From an uncultured Bryobacterales bacterium (GTDB taxonomy: Bacteria > Acidobacteriota > Terriglobia > Bryobacterales > UBA6623): a stretch of DNA of 6,738 nucleotides. The position numbers and the translations under genes were made by a program. Of this stretch, positions 1 through 6,100 are shown piece by piece (within the stretch, counting starts at the first letter, position 1; each line of letters starts with the position of its first letter). The stretch covers positions 1 through 6,738 of the forward strand of contig CAMPKL010000197.1 in the NCBI GenBank assembly GCA_946887065.1. The letters run 5' to 3'. Under the pieces are notes generated by a model. That model searched no databases. It saw only the letters and a program-made list of their open reading frames with translations, and was not told the DNA's origin.

Positions 1-905
1 GCCCACTCCAGACCAACGGTTCTTAGCCTCGGCAGGAAGTTTCGCCGCCAGATGTTCTCAGCGATCACAGGCGTCCGCCCATGCTCGGACGGGAACACCC
101 AGGCCTCAGGCTCGTCCGACAGCGCGACCTCTCTCCACGATTCGAGCGACGCCTGCAGCGCGGGAGACAGCGCCACGCTGCGGACCGAGTGCTTGGTCTT
201 CGGCGTGTCGATCTCCTGGTGGTAGACGCGTTGGACGACCTCGATGTGGTCCGAGCGGATATGTTTCCACTGGAGGGCCAGGATCTCTCCGGGACGCATT
301 CCGGCGGTCAAAGCGAGCATGGCGATCAGCTGCTCGCGTTGGCTAAGGACTTCGAAACATAGATTCACCTCCTGTAGGTTCATTCGCCGTTGAGGCGGAG
401 TCCGGGCCGCTCGGGGCGTGAACAACAACGTGGCGGGCGACCGGCCGATGCAATCTTCCGCCACGGCCATCTTGAAGATCTGACTCAGATCCCATCGCAG
501 ATGGTCGATGGTGCTGTGGGACAGACCTTCTTCGGCCTTCGATTCGAGCCAGTCCTGCAACTCCACCCGATCGAAACTTCCGAGCGGTCGAGGACCAAAC
601 TCGGTGATTACGTGCGTCCGAGTCCGGCTCTCGCAGGTGATCGCAGTGGAGCGTTTCCACTTGCGCCGGTAGAACGGCAGGAACACGAAGTCGACGAACC
701 GTCCTAGCAGTTCCGCCGACGAGGGACTCCCCGAGCCCCGGTTGACCGGAGCCAGCAGCTCTTCGAGCTGCTTCATGGCCTCGGCCTTGGTCATCACAGC
801 GATCAATCCGAGCCTTCGCTTTCGGCGTTGGCCGTCCTGTCTCCACTGTGCGACCCAGCGTCCGTTCACTTTGGTCAAGCTACCTTTCTGATGCCGCTTT
901 CGCAT
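1..905 (-). CDS. Tyrosine recombinase / phage-type integrase, 3' end beyond window
   Basis: Site-specific DNA integrase of the tyrosine recombinase family, expected to integrate or excise the element that carries it. My translation of the minus strand is open without a stop from the ATG at 905-903 to the left edge: 301 complete codons, with the C-terminus missing. Residues 1-55 are a basic N-terminal segment with the W-x-A-x-W pattern (KVNGRWVAQW) common in arm-binding regions of phage integrases. Residues about 62-160 resemble the SAM-like core-binding domain. The catalytic domain begins near residue 176 and contains the box I arginine R204 in LTAGMRPGEILALQW; the likely catalytic lysine is K236 (or K238) in DTPKTKHSVRSV. 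The HxxR box, second His/Trp and nucleophilic Tyr would lie past position 1, so activity cannot be judged. The start is supported by AAGGAGGT just upstream and by a TGATG overlap with the preceding excisionase-like gene. Confidence 0.93.
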   Translation of the reverse strand, partial: MRKRHQKGSLTKVNGRWVAQWRQDGQRRKRRLGLIAVMTKAEAMKQLEELLAPVNRGSGSPSSAELLGRFVDFVFLPFYRRKWKRSTAITCESRTRTHVITEFGPRPLGSFDRVELQDWLESKAEEGLSHSTIDHLRWDLSQIFKMAVAEDCIGRSPATLLFTPRAARTPPQRRMNLQEVNLCFEVLSQREQLIAMLALTAGMRPGEILALQWKHIRSDHIEVVQRVYHQEIDTPKTKHSVRSVALSPALQASLESWREVALSDEPEAWVFPSEHGRTPVIAENIWRRNFLPRLRTVGLEW

Positions 906-1159
906 CAAGTACCTCCTTGAGTGCGTCTCGCGGCGTCGATCTCTGACGAGCGCAGCTTATCACGGGCGCCCGATTCGTTCTCTTTAATCCATGCTTCAAG
1001 CGCCTCACGACGAACGAGCTTTCTTCGGCCCAGCCGGACGGTGGGCAGGGGCGAAGCATGCCGCACCCTCCCCTCTGTGGCCTTGGAGACGTGCGCCTTG
1101 GAGCAACGCAGCTCGCGTGCGACCTCGTTCAAGGTGAGTAGCTTCCTCTGTGGTTCCAT
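905..1159 (-). CDS. Small helix-turn-helix DNA-binding protein, excisionase-like
   Basis: This 84-residue protein has the layout of excisionase-family (MerR-like winged helix-turn-helix, HTH_17-type) proteins. LTLNEVARELRCSKAHVSK at residues 8-26 forms the helix-turn-helix. PTVRLGRRKLVRREALEAWI at residues 39-58 matches the wing and following helix, where such proteins typically read 'R-x-G-R-x-x-x-v-x-x-x-x-L-x-x-W'. I chose the ATG at 1159 because GGAGGA lies six to seven bases upstream and the helix-turn-helix begins right after it; a GTG at 1213 in the same frame would add 18 unremarkable residues. Its TGA overlaps the integrase ATG by one base, indicating translational coupling. The likely role is recombination directionality factor and/or regulator of the integrase. 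A plain transcriptional regulator is the alternative, since sequence alone does not separate these. The C-terminal 20 residues are charged and low in hydrophobics. Confidence 0.85.
   Translation of the reverse strand: MEPQRKLLTLNEVARELRCSKAHVSKATEGRVRHASPLPTVRLGRRKLVRREALEAWIKENESGARDKLRSSEIDAARRTQGGT
911..918 (-). promoter_or_regulatory. Ribosome binding site of the integrase gene
   Basis: AAGGAGGT on the minus strand, five bases before the ATG at 905, is a near-perfect Shine-Dalgarno. It sits inside the last codons of the excisionase-like gene. Together with the TGATG overlap it argues that both proteins are made from one transcript. Confidence 0.8.
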
Positions 1160-1164
1160 GCGAT

Positions 1165-1170
1165 TCCTCC
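1165..1170 (-). promoter_or_regulatory. Ribosome binding site deciding the start of the excisionase-like gene
   Basis: GGAGGA on the minus strand lies five bases before the ATG at 1159. This favours that ATG over the in-frame GTG at 1213. Confidence 0.65.
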
Positions 1171-1367
1171 ATCGGATAGCGTCCGAAGAGGCGCTGGCGT
1201 CCACGAGCCTCACAAACGAGGGCTACGACGGGTCCGCCGCTGCACGACGCCACTAGAAGAAGGCTTCGCCCACAGGGGGGCCTCCGTCGCTGCTTCGGGA
1301 GTTGGCGCTCACGACCAGGCGTGCAGCCATCGCTTCAGAGGGAGGTAAACCGGCTCATCGATCGGTC

Positions 1368-1404
1368 GAAGCGGAACACTTGTTTGCAGCGGGTGTTCCG
1401 CTTT
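1368..1404. repeat. Stem-loop 1 of a related pair (11-bp perfect stem, 13-nt loop)
   Basis: AAGCGGAACAC at 1369-1379 pairs perfectly with GTGTTCCGCTT at 1393-1403; a G-T wobble at 1368/1404 extends it. The loop at 1380-1392 is TTGTTTGCAGCGG. The unit is followed by TTTCAG, which also follows stem-loop 2. There is no T-run after the stem on the plus strand and no strong one on the minus strand, so it is not a simple intrinsic terminator. Confidence 0.85.
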
Positions 1405-1459
1405 CAGCCGCCGTTCCCCTCGCTACCGGCTGGCGTTGGAGCCGCCGAAATGAGACGCC

Positions 1460-1498
1460 GAAAGGGGAGCACCTAATTGCAGCAAGTGCTCCCCTTTC
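1460..1498. repeat. Stem-loop 2 of a related pair (13-bp perfect stem, 13-nt loop)
   Basis: GAAAGGGGAGCAC at 1460-1472 pairs perfectly with GTGCTCCCCTTTC at 1486-1498. The loop at 1473-1485 is CTAATTGCAGCAA, the same length as in stem-loop 1 and sharing TTGCAGC at the same position. GCC at 1457-1459 could add three more pairs with GGC at 1500-1502 around a bulged A. Compared with stem-loop 1, the arms differ at two positions and both changes are matched on the opposite arm. Confidence 0.88.
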
Positions 1499-1590
1499 AG
1501 GCCCTTCGCGCCAAAACCGATCGAGTGACGAAGCCTCTGCGCGTCAGTCAGATGGAGAGCGCCGCGAGCCCCGGACGGGTCTCACGGCGA

Positions 1591-1686
1591 GCGCAGGTTG
1601 GGCGGGAGCGACCCCCGGTTTTTGGGCGCTGGTCCGCCCAAACCCCTCCCGGCTTCGCCTCAGGGTCGCTCCCGCCCAACCTGCGC
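1591..1686. repeat. 24-bp perfect inverted repeat with nested hairpin
   Basis: The segment 1591-1614 is the exact reverse complement of 1663-1686 (24 of 24), with a 48-nt interior. Inside, TTTGGGCG (1621-1628) pairs with CGCCCAAA (1635-1642) around a six-base loop, and a short GGCTTCGCC hairpin sits at 1651-1659. The arms contain GTTGGGC and GCCCAAC. The right arm ends six bases before the possible ATG at 1693. No T-tract follows the stem, and the interior is far too short for an insertion sequence. It could be a dispersed palindromic repeat, a cruciform-forming site or an RNA structure. Confidence 0.9.
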
Positions 1687-1848
1687 CAAACCATGCTTCG
1701 TGTCGACATGGTCGACGACATCGCTGATGACTCCGACTTCGACAACGGCGTCATCACCGCGCGCGACATCCGCGTCGACCACCACTACTTCAACCTTGTC
1801 GACAACCCGCGCATCGCTCGCGATTCGCCGACGTCATCACATCTCATC

Positions 1849-1855
1849 GAGGAGG
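1849..1855 (+). promoter_or_regulatory. Ribosome binding site of the ribbon-helix-helix-like gene
   Basis: GAGGAGG ends eight bases before the ATG at 1864. This is a good Shine-Dalgarno and the main reason for preferring that start over the in-frame ATGs at 1693 and 1708, which have none. Confidence 0.65.
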
Positions 1856-1863
1856 ACCACCCC

Positions 1864-2088
1864 ATGCCCGTGATCGAACCCGAAGACAAACCGCGCAAGA
1901 AGGCGTTCTTCACCGCTCGCTTCGACCCGAGCGTCGTCGAGACGCTGCGCGCCTATTGTGAGTTCCTCAACAGCAGCAGCCAGTACCACGTCGTCGAACA
2001 GCTCCTGCGCTACGCCTTCAGCCGCGACAAGGAGTTTCAGGCCTGGGTCAATCAGCATCCGCTCGACAACCAGGAATCGCGTACCTGA
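1864..2088 (+). CDS. Small ribbon-helix-helix-like DNA-binding protein
   Basis: A 74-residue protein whose core (KKAFFTARFDPSVVETLRAY, residues 12-31, then a helix to about residue 62) has the outline of a ribbon-helix-helix fold. There is a short beta strand (AFFTARF), a first helix starting at DPSVVETLRAYCEFL, a turn with NSSSQYHV, and a second helix VVEQLLRYAFSRDKEFQAWV. Such proteins are usually dimeric repressors or oriT accessory factors of plasmids and conjugative elements. No exact family can be named by eye. The start at 1864 follows a good Shine-Dalgarno. The same frame is open upstream to an ATG at 1693 (131 residues), with C-rich third positions, so a longer product is possible. 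Immediately downstream in the same direction lies a broken VirB11/TrbB-type ATPase, which suggests this was the first gene of a transfer operon; that link is inference. Confidence 0.7.
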   Translation: MPVIEPEDKPRKKAFFTARFDPSVVETLRAYCEFLNSSSQYHVVEQLLRYAFSRDKEFQAWVNQHPLDNQESRT

Positions 2089-2097
2089 AGTCGTGCG

Positions 2098-2240
2098 CAT
2101 TCTCCTGGAGCATCGGGCCGTATCAGCGCCGACCAGGCGCGCGACGCCATCCTGTGGGACGACAATGCACGGGCACGGGCAAGACGACGTTGCTCAACGG
2201 CATCACCGCCTTCCTCCCCGACGACGACCGCCTCGTCTCC
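2098..2240 (+). pseudogene. Frameshifted remnant of a VirB11/TrbB/CpaF-type secretion ATPase
   Basis: Two frames carry adjacent parts of one protein family. In the frame starting at 2098, residues from 2113 read SGRISADQARDAILWDDN. This matches the helix that precedes the P-loop in VirB11/TrbB/CpaF ATPases, where the next residues are normally like 'VLISGGTGSGKTT'. In a second frame, 2169-2240 reads TGTGKTTLLNGITAF followed by LPDDDRLVS, a complete Walker A (GTGKTT) with the usual following helix. The roughly five residues between the parts are missing and the frame changes at about 2166, so a small deletion has broken the gene. After 2240 the family pattern stops (the expected acidic 'IED' is absent) and the frame ends at a TGA at 2277. 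The N-terminal domain, Walker B and C-terminus are absent. Family members power type IV secretion or pilus assembly. The product here cannot be functional; a sequencing error alone would not explain the missing ends. Confidence 0.72.
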
Positions 2241-2280
2241 AGTTGCTTGTCCGGTTGCCCCAGGAGGCGCCTGGTGTGAG

Positions 2281-2430
2281 ATTGGCCTTGCACTCGCTCG
2301 GAAGTTTACGTCCTTCTCATTTGACGAGTCGGGCAAAAGGGGGCGCTCCTGTCCACCTGGACCACCGAGTCGCTACAAGCGGACATCAGGAAGCAATTGC
2401 GGAATCGGTTGTTCACGATGGACAAGGACT
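2281..2430 (+). pseudogene. Unidentified decayed coding remnant, frameshifted at a homopolymer
   Basis: Frame one reads RKFTSFSFDESGK up to about 2337. The reading then continues smoothly in another frame as GALLSTWTTESLQADIRKQL and NRLFTMDKD. A single missing base in the AAAAGGGGG run (2335-2343) would join them. The second part has GC-rich third positions and the composition of a real protein, with an amphipathic helix-like stretch. I do not recognise the family. No start codon with a ribosome binding site is evident, and the frame runs on into the oppositely oriented peroxidase gene. It may be a fragment of the same mobile element as the ATPase remnant. Chance open frames remain a real alternative. 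Confidence 0.3.
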
Positions 2431-2487
2431 CACACGGACTTGCACCTGTCCCGCAAGTTTTCCTAAACGTCGCCCCTAGCTGTCGCG

Positions 2488-3099
2488 CTACTTACGCGGC
2501 AAATCCTTGGAATAACCCACGGTCGCTAGCCTCTCCGCGGAGAGGGCATAACCAGTTTCGGACATGTCCTGCACGCCGGATCCTTCAACCCACCGATTGT
2601 AGAAGTTGAACATGGCGCATACCGTAACGGCGTCGTAGATCGCTTCGTCGCTCCAGCCGGCCTCATGCAACTGCGCAACATCCGCTGCCGTGGTCGCGGA
2701 GGGCGTCAGGGTCAGTTTTTCTAGGTAGGCAAGCAAGGCCTTCTCCGGTTCGCTGATGGGGGCTGAGCGGAAATCTTTGACGACCGCGTCGACCAAGGAG
2801 GAACTCTTATAGAGCTTGGCCGCTACGGCTACGTGGGAACCCGAACAGAACAGACATTGATTGCGCGTCGATACGAACGCAGCGATCAATTCTCGAAAAG
2901 CCGGAGTCAGCGGCGAAGGGCCGCGCATGACGGCTTGCGTGAAGTTCCGCAGGTGTTTAGTCGCCGCGTCCTTGAAAGCGAACAAGTACATGATCTGGGG
3001 CGGAGCAGCGCCGGACTGGCGCAACGACTCGATGAGTTCGGCATAGCCCCCTTCGAGGTTCGGGTTGCCTTCGACTTCGGGTAGATACATGCGGTCCAC
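2488..3099 (-). CDS. AhpD/carboxymuconolactone decarboxylase-like peroxidase-related protein
   Basis: A 203-residue, mostly helical soluble protein of the AhpD-like superfamily, the 'peroxidase-related' branch that includes carboxymuconolactone decarboxylase domains. The active-site signature is intact: E70, then C82-L-F-C85 and H89 in CLFCSGSH, giving the E-x11-C-x2-C-x3-H spacing of AhpD enzymes. In those enzymes the two cysteines form a redox disulfide and Glu/His activate them. The C-terminal part with FNFYNRWVEGSGV (165-176) is also typical of this branch. The GTG at 3099 is chosen because AAGGAG lies five bases upstream; an ATG at 3090 would be 14 bases away. The gene starts 13 bases after the stop of the receptor gene, so it is almost certainly in the same operon. 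It probably acts as a thiol peroxidase or hydroperoxidase in the cytoplasm (no signal peptide); the true substrate is unknown. Confidence 0.9.
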   Translation of the reverse strand: MDRMYLPEVEGNPNLEGGYAELIESLRQSGAAPPQIMYLFAFKDAATKHLRNFTQAVMRGPSPLTPAFRELIAAFVSTRNQCLFCSGSHVAVAAKLYKSSSLVDAVVKDFRSAPISEPEKALLAYLEKLTLTPSATTAADVAQLHEAGWSDEAIYDAVTVCAMFNFYNRWVEGSGVQDMSETGYALSAERLATVGYSKDLPRK

Positions 3100-3104
3100 G
3101 ATAA

Positions 3105-3110
3105 CTCCTT
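3105..3110 (-). promoter_or_regulatory. Ribosome binding site deciding the GTG start of the peroxidase gene
   Basis: AAGGAG on the minus strand lies five bases before the GTG at 3099. It sits entirely in the 13-base gap after the receptor stop codon (3113-3115). Confidence 0.75.
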
Positions 3111-3112
3111 TG

Positions 3113-6100
3113 CTAGAACAACAACTTCAAACCGAACTGAATAAGCCGGGACGGTCCGGCCTCGATGATGCGCCCAAAGCTCGGCGACGCAAGATCATTC
3201 ACCGGCAGGGAGAAGGTGGCGTGGTTGGTCAAGTTGAAGCATTCCGCGCGAAACTGCAGCCGCGTATTCTCTGCAAGGGCAAAGTCTCTGATCAGCGCTG
3301 CATCGAAGTTGCCGAAGGCTGGTCCGCGCGCTATGTTGCGTCCGGCATTGCCGAACTTGCCGGCCTCCGTTAGCGGATCCAGCCGTCGGAACGCGCTAGC
3401 GGACACCCATTGCTCCACCGTGTGCGGCCCTTGATTCGGATCGCTGATTGCATCCGGCCGGCTGGAGAAGAATCCCGTGACCTCCGGATGGCTCCCCTGC
3501 AGCGAGACGTTGGTCGTGTCGTAGACGGTGAAAGGCGTGGCGCTGCTCAAGGCCAAGATGCCGTTCACTTGCCAATCGCCCAACAACGCCTTCGCAATCC
3601 CTCGGGAGTTAGAAAAGCCCGGAATACGATAGAGGAAACTTGCCGTCAGCCGTTGACGCGCGTCGAACAGCGAGGGGCCGTGCTCGGCATTCCAATCAAA
3701 CGGGTTCTGCGGCAGGTCGTTCTCGCCGGCGATCAACTGCGGCGAGGAGCCGGCTAGATTGAGGCTCGAAGCATAGTCCAAGGACTTGGAGAGCCAGTAG
3801 GAAATCTGAAAGCCCGCGCCAGTGCTGAAGCGCCGGGAGAGGCTTACCTGTCCGGCGTGATAGGTGGAATTCGTTGCGTTTACGAGCAGGCCTACCGAAG
3901 CGAAATCGCAGGGACCTTGCTGGCCGCAACCGGCGTGGAGCCGTCTGCCATCCGCATTTTGGCTCGTGGCGCCCGGACCGTAGACAGAGGGATTGGCCTC
4001 GATGAACCGAACGACGCGGGTCCCTTTCGTCCCTACGTATTGGACCTCAAGCAAGTAGTCGCTGAGGAACGAACGTTGGATCGAAAGATTCCAATTCTGG
4101 GCGTACGTCGGCCGCATGTTGCGGTCAATCGTGAGCACCGTCGTTGGCTTGGGATAGCCCTCTTGACCAAACGGCGGCTGTGATCCAAAGGGATTGGCGT
4201 AATTCAGGAAGGGTCCGGGAATCTGGTACGCCTGTGTCCAGGGCAGGGCGCTAACCGGCGCTTGAAGGATAGCGTTGGCGCCGTTGGTAAAGCCGTCCCA
4301 GAAGATGCCGTATCCCGCTCGAAGCGACAACTGTTGAGTCGGAGCCCAGGCGATGCCGATACGAGGACTCAGGGCGCGGGAATAAGTCGGGGCGATACGC
4401 TTGGTCACTCCGGCATCGCCAGGGAAGAGCAATCCCCTTGGAGCGTCGGGCCGAACTGTGGACTGTTCGCCAGGCGCCCAAGCGTTGAGACGGCCGCTCT
4501 TTTCGTCGAACGGCGTGATCGCTTCCCACCGCAGACCAAGATTCAACGTGAACTTGCGATGCACTCGCCACTCGTCCTGCACAAAACCGGCGGCATCCCA
4601 GTTGCTCATCGTCCGCGCGAGGTCGCCGCCGGCCTGAAAGAAGACCACCGGGTTGCCCGTAAGGAAGTTTGCGTAAGGGTCGCTGGCGGGAAACGGTGCG
4701 AAGACGAAGAATCCGTTGGAGGCGATACCGTAGCGTGCGTCAATGACGGTTCGCCGGAACTCGCCGCCGAACTTGAAACTGTGATCGCCGCGGAACCACG
4801 AGACGGACTCGTAGACCTCGTAGTTCTCCTGCAGCGTGTCGCGCGGTCCGGTAATGGGATCTCCCACGGGCGCATAGCCGTTGATGTTGAAAAACGGCGG
4901 GCCTTCGGCAAGGTCCAATGTGGATTCGTACTGGAAACCCAACTCGCTCGGCGGCGTTCGGTTAAAGCGCTGATCGAAGAGAAAGTCGTTGCGAAAGTAG
5001 GAGCCGCGCAGAGAATTGACTGCGTAGGGCGAAAACTGATGAGTCTGCGATGCCGTGAACAGCGTTGTGGTGATTTCGTCGCCCACCGGGAACCCCGGGA
5101 CGCCGGCCCCTTTGGTCGAAAGCGGGTTGATGTTCATCCCGTCCGACAACGCAAACCGGACTGAAAGAGTATCGCGATTCCCGAGTGTCCAATCGACTCT
5201 TGCGCCCCCTTGGTTGTAGTCGTTCGTTCCGACTTGCGTCGAAGAGAAAAGCGACGGACCCAGGTTGCCGAGCGGGTAGTATTCCTGGACGTTGAGAGAG
5301 ATCGGGTTGATCCTTTCGGCGGGGATCTGATTGTTCGGGAACGGCTGTCCCGTCAGAAAGTTGATGAGCGGACGCGGCTGACCGGTCTGCGGATCGATGA
5401 GCTTTGAAAAATCGCCTTGACGTTGTTCAGCCGTCGGAACCACGGCGGCACGCGTTATGCCTTGGCGATTTCTGAAGCCTTCGTAATAGCCGTAGAAAAA
5501 TAACCGGTTGCGTTGAATCGGGCCGCCGAGCGTGCCTCCGAACTGATTTTGCTTCAGCGGTTCAACCTCCGCGGAGAAGAAGTTGCGGGCGTCAAGCCTA
5601 TCGTTTCTCAAAAACTCATAAAGCGCGCCGTGAAACTCGTTGCCGCCGGAACGGGTGACGACGCTTGTCGTGGCGCCGCTGGTTCCACTGTACTCCGGGG
5701 GCGCGGTGTGAGTGAGAATGCGAAATTCGGCGATCGCGTCCACTGGAACTCGAAGGGCGAATCCACCGTCAACACGGTTCACGGTACGAGCGCCGTCGAC
5801 CAAGAAGTTGTTGGACTCTGGGCGTTGCCCGTTGACCGCATAAGCGTGCCCGGATCGCAACGAACCGCCTGCTTTGACTACGCCTGATGTCGGAGGCGCA
5901 ACGCCCGCCTGCAGCAGGCCGAGTTGCGTGAAATTACGGCCGTTTAAGGGCAACTCGATGATCTCTCTTCCGGACACGACACGTCCGAGGCTTGAATCGG
6001 CGGTGCGTATCAAAGGCTCGGCGCTCTCGACCACGATCGTTTCGCTAGCAGCCGCGATTTGGAGTCGAACATCCAAACGCGCGATCTCGCTGACTCCAAT

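Larger units (their letters stand above)
1160..1863. other. Structure-rich intergenic region between divergent element genes
   Basis: About 0.7 kb separates the leftward integration genes from the rightward ribbon-helix-helix gene. Several open frames cross it, but none gives a recognisable protein up to about 1690, and they overlap strong inverted repeats. The region holds two related stem-loops (1368-1404, 1460-1498) and a large 24-bp inverted repeat (1591-1686). From about 1693 the plus strand in the frame of the downstream gene shows a strong preference for C or G in third codon positions, so it may be coding. I see no clear sigma-70-type promoter for either gene. This is the expected place for promoters, operators, a recombination site or a transfer origin, but none can be assigned from sequence alone. 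Confidence 0.6.

Noticed and set aside
343..846. A 167-residue minus-strand open frame and plus-strand frames at 81-362 and 390-707.
   Set aside because: They overlap the integrase in other frames. The integrase frame has clear domain motifs and a ribosome binding site; these are its shadows.
1368..1498. Reading the two stem-loops as a CRISPR fragment or as tyrosine-recombinase core sites.
   Set aside because: There are only two units with no regular short spacers, so it is not CRISPR. Core sites usually have a 6-8 base central spacer and conserved arms, whereas here the spacer is 13 bases and the arms diverge in a compensated way. A recombination role is not excluded but not supported.
1591..1686. 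Integron attC-like site: arms contain GTTGGGC and GCCCAAC, fitting GTTRRRY and RYYYAAC.
   Set aside because: The order is reversed. attC has RYYYAAC on the left and GTTRRRY on the right, while here it is the opposite on both strands. The stem is also perfect, without the extrahelical bases that attC sites need.
1302..1727. Plus-strand open frame of 141 residues across the hairpin region.
   Set aside because: It consists largely of translated inverted repeats, has no ribosome binding site and no protein-family pattern.
2436..2462. Plus-strand stem ACTTGC/GCAAGT with a nine-base loop followed by TTTTCC, resembling a rho-independent terminator.
   Set aside because: The stem is only six base pairs with little GC and the T-run is short. 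It sits in decayed sequence and serves no intact plus-strand gene clearly enough to annotate.
4262..5164. Plus-strand 300-residue open frame.
   Set aside because: It lies entirely antisense to the receptor barrel, whose frame has continuous family motifs. It is an expected shadow in GC-rich DNA.
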